From contig JACCGJ010016381.1 of NCBI GenBank assembly GCA_013407085.1, positions 22,042-86,041 of the forward strand: 64,000 bases of DNA, read 5' to 3'. The stretch comes from Atriophallophorus winterbourni. Its lineage: Eukaryota; Platyhelminthes; Trematoda; Plagiorchiida; Microphallidae. Each line of letters begins with the position of its first letter. Positions within the stretch are counted from its first letter, which is position 1. Positions 47,939 to 62,106 of the stretch are shown piece by piece. Both the position numbers and the translations under genes were made by a program. The notes beneath the pieces are model-generated. The model had not been told where the DNA came from. It did no database searches and saw nothing but the letters and a program-made list of their open reading frames with translations.

Positions 47939-49308
47939 ATTACTAGTATCAACCTGCATGTTTTTAGTAAGCATATCAACGATTATGGGTTTCGAGTAAC
48001 TATAAACGGTTACTTAACATGGACATGTTGCACAATAAACGTTGTGAAAACCTTACTGATATAAACCTTGCAAATTGTCACTAATTCCATATATTCTTCG
48101 TATTCAGGGACTGAATACTTCTAGAACGTTGCGCGGAGAACTAGAGAACATAAATTGTAGCTTCCTCGGGATTTAAACCAAACCAGCATAAAAGCATTTC
48201 TACAGCCACACTGGCCTTTAATCTCATAATCTGTTCCCGTATGGATCTGGATTTTAATTTTATGTATCAGGTTAAGTGTTGCTTGAAAGTTGGGCATGTA
48301 TTTGATTTATCCGATTGTTAGCTCAAACGGAAGCACCAATTTTAAATTTGTAAATTGCCTTCCTGTATGCTCTGATTTGATCAACAATTGGTTCCAAGTG
48401 TATTGAACAACAAAGGGATGTTCCATCACTGACTATAGGGTGCGTAACCACAAGTGATCACGTTTTAAATTTCTTCATCGATTTTAGAGTCGCAACGTAT
48501 GTTTTTTCAGTTCAGTTACATTTGCTTTAGGTTCATGCGCAGTGACCGGTTTCGCTACAAGTTAGATGAACTTGAAGTAATCAAAACACACCACTGTTAG
48601 TAGGTGAATCATTATTTTGCAGAACATAGAAAGCTGAACGCAACGAAGGTGAACCAATATTTTCGCGAGCGTATTGAGAGTGCATGTTTTGACCTACAGA
48701 ACACGTATTATTTTTCATCGATAATGCGTAAAAGTTATTCTTCAGAAAATGGTTTTGTTATATTCACAAACCATAAAATTGAACAGCATAAAAGCGTCAA
48801 TGTCTTATTCTAAAATTCTAAATATTCGGACTGAAAGTTGATAGCTTTCTGAAAATAAATGGAACAATGTATTGACCCGAAGTAGTTAAACGTTTAAAGT
48901 ATTTAATGGGATTATTTCGAAACCATTAAAATAACAAAAAAATTGAGCATAACGAGTGTATCTAGGATAGGCTTACAAATTATGGATATGTTAATTTAAT
49001 TTTGTTTTGAAGGACTCAATGCAGGGCGAGTCAGAATCTCACGCAGTTAGATTAATCTAAAATAGATAGTCCGCCTAGCAAACATAGTGCAGGCAGAACT
49101 TGTGTCCTAGAGGTATGAGTTATATCCACCTCTCGTCTAATCTGTACATTGATGAACGTAGGTCTCCTTTAACAGACACTAGTCTATAGGTAATAATAAT
49201 ATCAAGGCCTATTATTTCTTTCGGTTGAGTCACACAAACCCAGACGTCGCAATAGTCTAGTCTATTAACGTTACGAAAACCCGTGGCTAAGCGCACCACC
49301 CTGTGGTA

Positions 49309-49998
49309 CTTCATCGTTTTACGATAACAATCATTCGTTATTCGATGATATGTTCGAGGTCTGAACCTTTATAATATTCGCGTAAAGATGAGTGAGAATC
49401 TGTTTGCCTTTCTACGAAGATTCCGGCAACGCTCTCCAGCTTCCTATTATTGAATACTTCATGGTCTTTTGACTCAGAGCTACGTGCTGAGCCTCCATTT
49501 CTCAACAATCATATCCAAGAAATATTCTTCCAAATGTGGAGCATCTCGCTTTTCCATGTGGTAAACGGTATATCATTCACAGCCACCCAATCTGACATGT
49601 TCTAGGATACAAGGATTCAAGTGTATAACAAATCCAAATAATTTTGCACATCCTCACCACTGATTCGAGTCCATCATCCGTGAACAGAACACTTTTTAGT
49701 ATTGTGAGTGGTGGTAAATCGTTTATGAATATGAGAAAGAAGCGAAACTAGCAGAGACCTTTGTGGGATTCCGTTGGTGGTTTAATATTTTTGATATGAC
49801 TCCATATACTCCCATTCTTGTGCGTTAATCTGATAGGTCGTCGCAAAATTATGAGAGAAGTGGATTACCGATTCATCAATTTAGAAGCGAATTGTATTTG
49901 ACTGTATCAATAGCTTTGACTGTATTCATGTTATACTTTGCAACGTTACAATATCTAAACATGTCTGATTGCTTGAAGACGAGATGGCCCGAAGACAC
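49309..49998 (-). pseudogene. Antisense RT fragment, U10
   Basis: FTDD retained. TGTTCTAGGATAC replaces TGTTCAAGGATAC. Confidence 0.6.
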
Positions 49999-50124
49999 AC
50001 AATGCGCATAACTGATGAGAGACAACAACTGAGAAACCGGTCGTGTCCTTCCGTCCTGATTTTCGAACGTTATGAACTACTTGTTAATATAATCAGCCTT
50101 TAATCAACGACAGCAACACAATTT

Positions 50125-50851
50125 ACCGACGTCCTAGACCATTTCTGCTCCACTGTCTCCACTCGTATGCGGTTCAGGTTCGGTCACCCTGGCTACAGAA
50201 GGACATCAGTCTCTTGCAGAGAATATATCATCGGACCACCAAGCTCGTAAGTGGTTTAAAACATAAACAGTACGAAAATCGCATTACAAGCCCTAATCTC
50301 TTCGACTCTCGCTACCGCCGTCTTAGAGGCGACTTGATTCTTATGTTCAATGTACTGCATACCCACAACCATCCCCCGAATCAACTATTCACACGACTAC
50401 CACCACGAACAAGCCGGAGTCATAACTATACAGTGCTTATTCCCGACTCAAGGCTGAACTGTCGAAGGTATTTTTATTCTGTACGTGTATGTCTTACTTG
50501 GAACTCCCTACCCCGTAACGATGCACATTCACCCAACTTGGATATATTCAAATCGAACTTGGATAACTTCATGTCGACCAATCCAAACATTGACCGCAAT
50601 ATATTCTGCATCATAAAGCTTTGAATCCATGCATCGAAATAAACCTTACATATTTACCCAATCAAACCGGTTGAAAACAATGTATTTTTACGTGATTCCT
50701 GAACTGATCAGTAGGCAAACGAATCCCGTTTTACTACCTATGTTATTTGTAATTCGCATATTATTCTGTGGTTTTTGTAAAGCTATGTGCTTTTTAGACC
50801 ATTAAATTGAATGGAAAATGAATAGAAATAGAAATTGAGAATTGAATTGAT
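50125..50851 (+). pseudogene. RT-a, U10
   Basis: 136 codons open (50214-50624) with the MFNVLHTH variant shared with U6. Confidence 0.75.
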
Positions 50852-51024
50852 CCTTAACTCTCGTTATTTCACCAGAAAATGTTTTACAACAACAAAATAT
50901 TACCTCGGACGGTGTTGTCCGCACATTGCTAAATCTCAACACGAAATAATTTTCCGGATTTGACGAAACTACCACGCTGATTCTAAAAAAGTATGCTCAT
51001 ACTTTGTGTACGCCCATCACGTAC

Positions 51025-52642
51025 TTGTTTAAACTCTCTTCAACTTAACGGATCGTTCTCTTTAAGTGGAAGTATGACATCATTTTCCCCAACTACAAAG
51101 AAGTAAACTGTTCTGAAGTATCTAACTATCGACCAGTAACACTACTACCGGTGATCTCTAAATGAAACAGCGTCACAAAACATCTGGGAGACAATTGCTT
51201 GCTCGCAGTCGAAAAAAACTTCTTTCAAATAAGACACTCTTTCCTTTCAAACCTTGTGCTCGCCGTCAATAACTTGACACAAGCTGTAGACAAAGGTCTC
51301 ACAATACACGCTTGTCATCTTGATATGTTAAATGCATTTGATATTGTCAACCACAGTCTGTTACTACAATAAATAGAGCAACGTGTTATCGAGGGTTCAT
51401 TACTAGCCTGGTTTGAGGATTATCTCCGCGACCGTATAATTCGAATAAGTGTTGATGGCGCTTTGTAACGACTTCTTAAATGAGCGAGTGGAGTGCCGCA
51501 TGGATCAGTGCTTGAACCAATTCTTTTCCTGATCTATGCAAACGACTTACCTAAACTTGTTCGCTGCAAAATCTTGTTATTTTCTGATGACATCAAGTTG
51601 TGGACACATGTACGCACAACTGATGATTTCAGACAGCTTCAACTGGAAATCGATGCTTTACAGGAGTAGTCAGTTAGAAATGAATTTTCTTTCAATGCCA
51701 TACAATTCAAGGTATTAACTTTTGGAAGATATTTCGAGTGCTCTTACACCCTTGGTTCCCATAATCTTGAAACCACTTATATGGAGAAGGATTTTAGTGT
51801 TGGTGAGCAGCACATTAAACCGTCATATAACCATACAGCTGTCAAAGAAAAGACTTCGAGAGTACTTCTTCTGCTGAAACGCTTGTTCGGGAGTTCCACG
51901 AAGCAAACTGTTCATCGAATAATTAGTACGTTTATGAGGCCAACCATGGAGTATGCTGCTCAGGTTTGGTCACCCTGGCTACAGAAGGACATCAGCCTCT
52001 TGCAGAGAATATATCATTGAATCATCGAGCTCGTATGTGGTTTAAAGCACAAACGATTTGAAGATAATTTTACTAGTCTCAATCACTGCGGCTCTCACTA
52101 CCACCGTCTTATAGGTGATTTCATTCTTGTTTATTATATTGCACATATCCAGAAATCACCTGAATAAATTATTCGCCCAACTACCACCTCGAACCAGCGG
52201 GTGTGATGAATACACAGTACATATTCCCGAATCGAGACTGAACATTCAAAGGTATTTCATTGTGTACACGTATGTTTTACCTGGAAATCCCTTCCCTCTA
52301 AAGTTACACATTCATCAACTTGGACATATTCAAATCGCATTTGGATAAATTCTTATCGGCCAATCCAAATATTGAACCTATATATTTTACACCATTACAA
52401 CTTCGAAGTTTGAACCCGTGCATTGAAGTAAACTATAAATTTTGATCACAAGGAGTAACATGTGCCATCCAACCAATCTAAAACAGTTTCTTTTCTGAGG
52501 ATGTTTATTTGATTCCAGAACTGCACAGTAATCAAACAAATCCCGTTTTACTACCAGTGTTATTGGTAATTATTATATCCTTCTGTGGATATTGTAAACC
52601 TATACGCTTTTTAGAACGCTAAATTAAATTGAATTGAATTGA
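51025..52642 (+). pseudogene. RT-b, U10 (type II, heavily broken)
   Basis: ACTGG changed to AGTAG near 51666 makes a stop in LQDW. A second stop (TGG to TGA) lies at about 52018. A 2-bp loss near 52128 (TTCTTGTTTATT) shifts the frame. Open pieces remain at 51781-52020 and 52115-52348. Confidence 0.8.
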
Positions 52643-53992
52643 TATTACTAGTATCAACCTGCATGTTTTTAGTAAGCATATCAACGATTATGGGTTTCGA
52701 GTAACTAGAAACGGTTACTTAACATGGACATGTTGCACAATAAACGTTGTGAAAACCTTACTGATGTAAACCTTGCAAATTGTCACTAATTCCATATATT
52801 CTTCGTATTCAGGGACTGAATACTTCTAGAACGTTTCGAGGAGAACTAGAGAACATAAATTGTAGCTTCCTCGGGATTTAAACCAAACCAGCATAAAAGC
52901 ATTTCTACAGCCACACTGGCCTTTAATCTCATAATCTGTTCCCGTATGGATCTGGATTTTAATTTTATGTATCAGGTTACGTGTTGCTTGAAAGTTGGGC
53001 ATGTATTTGATTTATCCGATTGTTAGCTCAAATGGAAGCATCAATTTTAAATTTGTAAATTGCCTTCCTGTATGCTCTGATTTGATCAACAATTGGTTCC
53101 AAGTGTATTCAACAACAAAGGGATGTTCCATCACTGACTATAGGGTGCGTAACCTCAAGTGATCACGTTTTAAATTTCTTCATCGATTTTAGTGTCGCAA
53201 CGTATGTTTTTTCAGTTCAGTTACATTTGCTTTAGGTTCATGCGCAGTGACCGGTTTCGCTACAAGTTAGATGAACTTGAAGTAATCAAAACACACCACT
53301 GTTAGTAGATGAATCATTATTCCGCAGAACATAGAAAGCTGAACGCAACGAAGGTGAACCAATGTTTTCGCGCGCGTATTGAGAGTGCATGTTTTGACCT
53401 ACAGAACACGTATTATTTTTCATCGATAATGCGTAAAAGTTATTCTGCAGAAAATGGTTTTGTTATATTCACAAACCATAAAATTGAGCAGCATAAAAGC
53501 GTCAATGTCTTATTCAAAATTCTAAATATTCAGACTGAAAGTTGTTACCTTTCTGAAAATAAATGGAACAATGCATTGACCCGAAGTAGTTGAAGGCTTC
53601 AAGTATGAATGGTGATGATTGCGAAACATTTAAAACGACAACAAATTGTATATAACGAGTGCATCTAGGATAGGCTTACAAATTATGGATATGTTAATCC
53701 ACTTCTGCTATAAAGGTCTTAATGCAGGGCGAGTTGAAGCCGCACGCAGGTAGAATATGCTAAAAATTGGAAGTCCGCCTAGCAAACATAGTGCAGGCAG
53801 AACGTGTGTCCTAGAAGGATGAGTTATATCCACCTCTCGTCTACTCTCTACATTGGGTCTCCTTTAATAGACACTATTCTATAGGTAATAATAATATCAA
53901 GGCTCACTGTTTCTTCTGGTAGAGTCACACAAACCCAGAAGTCGCAGTAGTTTAGTCTACGGAACGTCACCAAAACTTCACCACCCTGTGGT

Positions 53993-54683
53993 ACTCCATC
54001 GTTCTACGATGACAATCATTCGTTTTCCGATGTTAAGTTCGTAGTCTGAACCTTTATAATATTCGTGGAAAGATGGATAACATTCTGTTAGCCTGTCTAT
54101 TCAGAATCCGAAAACGCGCTTAAGCTTTATATCACTGAATGCTTCATGGTCTTTTGTCTCAGGGATGCGTGACGAGCATTCATTTCTCAAGAAACTTATC
54201 CAAGATATATTCTTCCAAATGTAGAGCATCTAGATATTCCATGTGTTAAACGGTATATCATTCACAGCCACCTAATCTGACATGCTCAAGGATACAAGGA
54301 TTCAAGTGTATAACCAATCCAAATAATTTTGCACTTCCTCACCACTGATTCGAGTCCATCATCCGTGAACAGAACGCTTCTTAGTATTATGAGTGGGGGT
54401 TAATGGTTTATGTTTAGGAGAGAGAACCGGACCTAGCAGAGATATTTGTGGGATTCCGTTGGTGGTTTATTATTTTTGATATGACTCCATATACTCCCAT
54501 TCTTGCGCGGTAATCTGATAGGTCGTCGCACAATCATGAGAGAAGTGGATTACCGATTCATTAATGTGGAAGCGAATTGTATTTGACTGTAACAATAGTT
54601 TTGACTGTATTCATGTTATACTTTGCAACGTTACAATAGCTAAACATGTCTGATTGCTTGAAGACGAGATGGCCCGAAGACAC
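53993..54683 (-). pseudogene. Antisense RT fragment, U11
   Basis: FTDD retained. The left 150 bp belong to the divergent patch. A 65-codon minus-strand frame (54561-54758) at its right end covers the pre-catalytic part (HLVFKQSDMFSYCNVA). Confidence 0.6.
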
Positions 54684-54809
54684 AAAATGCGCATAACTGA
54701 TGAGAGACAACAACCGTGAAACCGGTCGTGTACTTCCGTCCTGATTGTCGAACGTCATATACTACTTATTAATATAATCAGCCTTCAATCAACGACAGCA
54801 ACACAATTT

Positions 54810-55546
54810 ACCGACGTCCTAGAGCATTTGTGCTCCACTGTCTCCACTCGTATGCGGTTCATGCTTGGTCACCCTGGCTACAGAATGACATCAGTCTCTT
54901 GCAGAGAATATATCATCGGACCACCAAGCTAGTAAGTAGTTTAAAACATAAACAATACGAAGATCGGATTACAAGCCTCAATCTCTTCGACTCTCGCTAC
55001 CGCCGTCTTAGAGGCGACTTGATTCTCATGTTCAATATATTGCACACCCACAACCATCCCCTGAATCAACTATTCACACGACTACCACCACGATTAAGCA
55101 GGAGTCATAACTATACAGTGCTTATTCCCGACTCGAGGCTGAACTGTCGAAAGTATTTTTATTCTGTACGTGTATGTTTTACTTGGAACTCCCTACCCCG
55201 TAACGATGCACATTCACCCAACTTGAATATATATAAATCGAACTTGGATAACTTCATGTCGACCAATCCAAACATTAAACCAATATATTCTGCATCATAA
55301 AGCTTTGAATCCATGCATCGAAATAAACCTTACATATTTACCCAATCAAACCGGTGGAAAACAATTTTTTCTCTACGTATTTTTACGAGATTCCTGAACT
55401 GATCAGTAGGCAAACGAATCCCGTTTTACTACCTATGTTATTTGTAATTCGCATATTATTCTGTGGTTTTTGTAAAGCTATGTGCTTTTTCGACCATTAA
55501 ATTGAATTGAAATTGAATAGAAATTGAAATTGAAAATTAAATTGAT
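54810..55546 (+). pseudogene. RT-a, U11
   Basis: 156 codons open (54830-55300), ending IKPIYSAS. Differs from U12 at only two residues in the thumb (H for Q, N for K). Confidence 0.75.
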
Positions 55547-55719
55547 CCTTAACTCTCGTTATTTCACCCGAAAATGTTTATCTACAACTAACTATTACCT
55601 CGGACGGTGTTGTCCGCAAATTCGTGAATCTCAACAGGAAATAATTTTCCGGATCTGACGAAACTACCACGCTGATTCTGAAAAAGTGTGCTCATACTTT
55701 GTGTGCGCCCATCACGTAC

Positions 55720-57339
55720 TTGTTTAAACTCTCTTCAACTTAACGGATCGTTCTCTTTAAGTGGAAGTGTGACATCATTATCCCCAACTACAAAGAAGTA
55801 AACTGTTCTGAAGTATCCAACTATCGACAAGTAACACTACTACCGGTGATCTCTAAACAAAACAGCGTAACGAAACTTCTGGGAGACAATTGCTTGCTCG
55901 CAGTCGAAAAATACGTCTTCAGAAAAAGACACTCTTTCCTTTTAAACCTTGTGCTCGCCCTCCATAACTTGACACAAGCTGTAGACGAAGGTCTCACAAT
56001 ACACGCTTGTCATCTTGATATGTTAAATGCATTTGATATTGTCAACCACAGTCTGTTACTACAATAAATAGAGCAACGTGTTATCGAGGGTTCATTACTA
56101 GCCTGGTTTGAGGATTATCTCCGTGACCGCATAATTCGAATAAGTGTTGATGGCGCTTTGAAACGACTTATTAAATGAGCGAGTGGAGTGCCGCATGGTT
56201 CAGTGCTTGAACCAATTCTTTTCCTGATCTACGCAAACGACGTACCTAATTTTGTTCGCTGCAATATCTTGTTATTTTTGGATGACATCAATTTGTGGAC
56301 ACAAGTACGCACAACTCATGATTGCAGACAGGTTCAACTGGAATTCGATGCTTTACAGGACTGGTCACTTAGAAATGAATTTTTTTTCACTGTCATACAA
56401 TTCAAGGTATTAACTGTTGGAAGACATTTCGAGTGCTCTTACACCCTTGGTTCCCATAATCTTGAAAGCACTTATAAGGAGAAGGATTTTAGTGTGGGTG
56501 AGCAGCACATTAAACCGTCAAATAAACCCACAGCTGTCAATGAAAAGACGTCAAGAGTACTGCTTCTGCTAAAACGCTTGTTCGTGTGTTTCACAAAGCA
56601 AACTGTTCATCGAATAATTAGTACGTTTATGAGGCCAACGATTGAGTATGCGGCTCAGGCTTGGTCACCCTGGCTACAGAAGGACATCAGCCTCTTGCAG
56701 AGAATATATCATAGGATCATCGAGCTCGTATGTGGTTTAAAGCACAAACGATTCGAAGATAGTATTACAAGTCTCAATCTCTCCGGCTCTCACTACCACC
56801 GTCTTGAAGGTGATTTCATTCTTATGTTTAATATATTGAACATCCCTAATCACCACCTGGAAAACTTATTCACCCAACTACCACCTCAAACCAGCGGGAG
56901 TCATGAATACACAGTACATATTCCCGAATCGAGACTGAACAGTCGAAGGTATTTTATTGTGTACGCGTATGTTTTACCTGGAAATCCCTACCCTCTAAAG
57001 TTACACATTCATCAACTTGGACATATTCAAATCGAATTTGGATAAATTCTTATCGGCCAATCCAAATATTGAACCTATATATTCTACACCATTACAACTT
57101 CAAAGTTTGAACCAATGCAACGAAGTAAACTATAAATTTTGATCACAAGGAGTAACATGTGCCATCCAACCAATTTAAAACAGTTTCTTTTCTGAGGATG
57201 TTTATTTGATTCCAGAACTGCTCAATAATCGAACGAATCCCATTTTACTACCAGTGTTATTGGTAATTATTATATCCTTCTGTGGATTTTGTAAACCTAT
57301 ACGCTTTTTAGACCGCTAAATTGAATAGAATTGAATTGT
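55720..57339 (+). pseudogene. RT-b, U11 (type I)
   Basis: Two long open pieces in one frame: 55846-56067 (RT start to motif A, ending HSLLLQ and TAA) and 56188-57045 (motif B to the C terminus, 285 codons). Between them lies the ancestral TGA. Motif C reads FLDD. Confidence 0.85.
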
Positions 57340-57411
57340 TATTACTAGTATCAACCTGCATGTTTTTAGTAAGCATATCAATGATTATGGGTTTCGAGTA
57401 ACTAGAAACGG

Positions 57412-57741
57412 TTACTTAACATGGACATGTTGCACAATAAACTTTGTGAAAACCTTACTGATGTAAACCTTGCAAATTGTCACCAATTCCATATATTCTT
57501 TGTATTCAGGTACTGAATACTTATAGAAAGTTGCGCGGAGAACTAGAGCACATAGATTGTCGATTCCTCGTGATTTAAACCAAACCAGCATTATAGCAAT
57601 CCCACAGACACACTGGCCTTTAATCTCATAATTTGTTCCTGCAGGGATCTGGATTTTAGTTTTATGTATCACGTTACGTGTTGCCTGAAAGTTGGCCATG
57701 GATTTGATTTTTCCAATTGTTTGCTCAAATGAATGCACCAA
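57412..57741 (-). pseudogene. Minus-strand conserved frame, U11
   Basis: 109 codons open. The middle differs from other copies (CVCGIAIMLVWFKSRGIDN), a local cluster of changes resembling the type II sequence. Confidence 0.25.
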
Positions 57742-58688
57742 TTTTAAATTCGTTAATTGTCTTCTTTTATGCTCTGATTTAATCAGCTAATGGTTTCACG
57801 TGTATTCTACCACGAAGGGATGTTCCATTAGTGACGATAGAGTGTGCAACCTCACGTTATAAATTTCTTCATCGATTTTAGAGTCGCAACGTATGTTTTT
57901 TTCAATGCAGTTACATTTGTTTTAAGTTCATGAGCAGTGACCGGTATCGCTTCAGGTTAGGTGAACATGAAGCAATCAAAACACACCACTGTTAGTAGAT
58001 GAATCATCACTCCGCAGAACACAGAAAGCTGAACGCAACGAAGGTGAACCAATGTTTTCGCGCTCGTAGTGAGAGTGCACGTTTTGACCTACAAAAGACG
58101 TATTATTTTTCATCGATAATGTGTAAAAATTATTCTGCAAAAATGGTTTTGTTATATGCACAAACCATAAAATTGAACAGCGTAAAAGCGTCAATGTCTT
58201 ATTACAAAATTCTAAATATTCAGACTGAAAGTTGATAGCTTTCTGAAAATAAATGGAACAATGTATTGACCCGAAGTGGTTAAAGGTTTCAAGTATTTAA
58301 GGGGAGTATTGCGAAACCTTTAAAATAACAAAAAATGTATATAACGGCTGCATCTAGGATAGGCTTACAAATTATGGATATGTTGATCCAATTTTGCTTT
58401 AAAGGACTCAATGCAGGGCGAGTCAGAAACGCACGCAGTTAGATTATGATAAAATAGATCGTCCGCCTAGCAAACCTAGTGCAGGCAGAACTTGTATTCT
58501 AGAGGGATGAGTTATATCCACCTCTCGTCCACTCTCTTCATTAATGAACTCAGTTCTCCTCTAATAGACACTACTCCATAGATAATAATAATATCATGGC
58601 TTATTATTTCTTTTGGTTGAGTCACACAAATCCAGACGTCGCAATAGTCTAGTCCATGGAACGTTACAAACACCTCACCACCCTGTGG

Positions 58689-59380
58689 TACTCCATCATT
58701 TTACGATGACAATCATTCGTTATTCGATGTTATGTTCGTAGTCTGAATCTTTATAATATTCGTGGAAAGTTGGATAACATTCTGTTAGCCCGTCTATTAA
58801 GAATCTGAAAACGCGCTTCAGCTTTCTATTAATGAATGCTTCATGGTCTTTTGGCTCAGAGCTGCGTGGTGAGCATCCATTTCTAAACAAACTTATTCAA
58901 GATATATTCTTCTAAATGTGGAACATCTAGATATTCCATGTGTTAAACGGTATGTCATTCACAGCCACCCAATCTGACGTGTCCAAGGATACAAGGATTC
59001 AAGTGTATAACAAATCCAAATAATTTTGCACTTCCTCACCACTGATTCGAGTCCATCATCCGTGAACAGAACGCTTGTTAGTATTATGAGTGGGGGTTAA
59101 TGGTATATGTTTAGGAGAGAGAACCGGACCTAGCAGAGATATTTGTGGGATTCCGTTGGTGGTTTAATATTTTTGATATGACTCCATATACTCCCATTCT
59201 TGCGCGGTAATCTGATAGGTCGTCGCACAATCATGAGAGAAGTGGATTACCGATTCATTAATGTGGAAGCGAATTGTATTTGGCTGTAACATTAGCTTTG
59301 ACTGTATTCATGTTATACATTGCAACGTTACAATAGCTAAACATGTCTGATTGCTTGAAGACGAGATGGCCCGAAGTCAC
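58689..59380 (-). pseudogene. Antisense RT fragment, U12
   Basis: FTDD retained. A 65-codon minus-strand frame at 59258-59455 corresponds to that of U11. Confidence 0.6.
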
Positions 59381-59506
59381 AAAATGCGCATAACTGATGA
59401 GAGACAACAACCGTGAAACCGGTCGTGTACTTCCGTCCTGATTGTCGAACGTCATATACTACTTATTAATATAATCAGCCTTCAATCAACGACAGCAACA
59501 CAATTT

Positions 59507-60243
59507 ACCGACGTCCTAGAGCATTTGTGCTCCACTGTCTCCACTCGTATGCGGTTCAGGCTTGGTCACCCTGGCTACAGAAGGACATCAGTCTCTTGCA
59601 GAGAATATATCATCGGACCACCAAGCTAGTAAGTAGTTTAAAACATAAACAATACGAAGATCGGATTACAAGCCTCAATCTCTTCGACTCTCGCTACCGC
59701 CGTCTTAGAGGCGACTTGATTCTCATGTTCAATATATTGCACACCCACAACCATCCCCTGAATCAACTATTCACACGACTACCACCACGATTAAGCAGGA
59801 GTCATAACTATACAGTGCTTATTCCCGACTCGAGGCTGAACTGTCGAAAGTATTTTTATTCTGTACGTGTATGTTTTACTTGGAACTCCCTACCCCGTAA
59901 CGATGCACATTCACCCAACTTGAATATATATAAATCGAACTTGGATAACTTCATGTCGACCAATCCAAACATTAAACCAATATATTCTGCATCATAAAGC
60001 TTTGAATCCATGCATCGAAATAAACCTTACATATTTACCCAATCAAACCGGTGGAAAACAATTTTTTCTCTACGTATTTTTACGAGATTCCTGAACTGAT
60101 CAGTAGGCAAACGAATCCCGTTTTACTACCTATGTTATTTGTAATTCGCATATTATTCTGTGGTTTTTGTGAAGCTATGTGCTTTCTAGACCATTAAATT
60201 GAATTGAAATTGAATAGAAATTGAAATTGAAAATTGAATTGAT
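59507..60243 (+). pseudogene. RT-a, U12
   Basis: 156 codons open (59527-59997). AATTG-rich tail at 60195-60243, the clearest example in the array. Confidence 0.75.
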
Positions 60244-60416
60244 CCTTAACTCTCGTTATTTCACCCGAAAATGTTTTACAACAACAAAATATTACCTCGG
60301 ACGGTGTTGTCCGCAAATTCGTAAATCTCAACAGGAAATAATTTTCCGGATCTGACGAAACTACCACGCAGATTCTGAAAAAGTGTGCTCATACTTTGTG
60401 TGCGCCCATCACGTAC

Positions 60417-62035
60417 TTGTTTAAACTCTCTTCAACTTAACGGATCGTTCTCTTTAAGTGGAAGTGTGACATCATTATCCCCAACTACAAAGAAGTAAAC
60501 TGTTCTGAAGTATCCAACTATCGACAAGTAACACTACTACCGGTGATCTCTAAACAAAACAGCGTAACGAAACTTCTGGGAGACAATTGCTTGCTCGCAG
60601 TCGAAAAATACGTCTTCAGAAAAAGACACTCTTTCCTTTTAAACCTTGTGCTCGCCCTCCATAACTTGACACAAGCTGTAGACGAAGGTCTCACAATACA
60701 CGCTTGTCATCTTGATATGTTAAATGCATTTGATATTGTCAACCACAGTCTGTTACTACAATAAATAGAGCAACGTGTTATCGAGGGTTCATTACTAGCC
60801 TGGTTTGAGGATTATCTCCGTGACCGCATAATTCGAATAAGTGTTGATGGCGCTTTGAAACGACTTATTAAATGAGCGAGTGGAGTGCCGCATGGATCAG
60901 TGCTTAAACCAATTCTTTTCCTGATCTATGCAAACGACTTGCCTAAACTTGTTCGCTGCAAAATCTTGTTATTTTCGGATGACATCAAGTTGTGGACACA
61001 TGTACGCACAACTCATGATTGCAGACAGGTTCAACTGGAATTCGATGCTTTACAGGACTGGTCACTTAGAAATGAATTTTCTTTCAATGAGATGCAATCC
61101 AAGGTATTAACAGTTGGAAGACATTTCGAGTGCTCTTACACCCTTGGTTCCCATAAACTTGATAGCACTTATAAGGAGAAGGATTTTAGTGTGGGTGAGC
61201 AGCGCTTTAAACCCTCATATAACCCCACAGCTGTCAATGAAAAGACGTCGAGAGTACAGCTTCTGCTAAAACGCTTGTTCGGGAGTTTCAGGAAACAAAC
61301 TGTTCATCAAATAATTTGTACGTTTATGAGGCCAACCATGGAGTATGCGGCTCAGGCTTGGTCACCCTGGCTACAGAGGGACATCAGCCTCTTGAAGAGA
61401 ATATATCATAGGATCATCGAGCTCGTATGTGGTTTAAAGCACAAACGATTCGAAGATAGTATTACAAGTCTCAATCTATTCGGCTCTCACTACCACCGTC
61501 TTAAATGTGATTTCATTCTTATGTCTAATATATTGAACATCCCTAAGCATCACCTGGAAAAATTATTCACCCAACTACCACCTCAAACCAGCGGGAGTCA
61601 TGAATACACAGTACGTATTCCCGAATCGAGACTTAACAGTCGAAGGTATTTTATTGTGTACGCGTATGTTTTACCTGGAAATCCCTACCCTCTAAAGTTA
61701 CACATTTATCAACTTGAACATATTCAAATCGAATTTGGATAAATTCATATCGGCCAATCCAAATATTGAACCTATATATTCTACACCATTACAACTTCGA
61801 AGTTTGAACCAATGCATCGAAGTAAACTATAAATTTTGATCACAAGGAGTAACATGTGCCATCCAACCAATCTAAAACAGTTTCTTTTCTGAGGATGTTT
61901 ATTTGATTCAAGAAATGCTCATTAATCAAACGAATCCCATTTTACTACCAGTGTTATTGGTAATTATTATATCCTTCTGTGGATTTTGTAAACCTATACG
62001 CTTTTTAGACCGCTAAATTGAATTAAATTGAATTG
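60417..62035 (+). pseudogene. RT-b, U12 (mosaic)
   Basis: 60543-60764 and 60885-61742 are open in one frame, separated by TAA (60762-60764) and TGA (60873-60875). Motif C is type II (FSDDIKLW). It is followed by type I DCRQVQLEF, then a U5-like stretch (GEQRFKPSYNPTAV), then type I again. Tail at 62012-62035. Confidence 0.85.
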
Positions 62036-62106
62036 GTATTACTAGTATCAACCTGCATGTTTTTAGTAAGCATATCAACGATCATGGGTTTCGAGTAACT
62101 AGAAAC

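Larger units (their letters stand above)
43901..48603 (+). repeat. Unit U9 (standard, type II)
   Basis: 4703 bp. The start shares private variants with U3 (see U3). The 3' end and the junction to U10 share variants with U5/U6. A patch at 43961-44040 resembles type I units (GCGCTCGTATTGAGAGTGCAGG). Decayed hammerhead-like core at 45306-45336. Confidence 0.95.
48604..53308 (+). repeat. Unit U10 (standard, type II)
   Basis: 4705 bp. Anchor ATG changed to GTG (48604). Shares rare variants with U6. Decayed hammerhead-like core at 50012-50042. Confidence 0.95.
53309..57998 (+). repeat. Unit U11 (standard, type I)
   Basis: 4690 bp. Starts with a 94-codon frame (53309-53593). Backbone 53590-54000 is unusually divergent from all other units. 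From about 54700 on it is nearly identical to U12 and close to U2. Decayed hammerhead-like core at 54697-54727. Confidence 0.95.
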
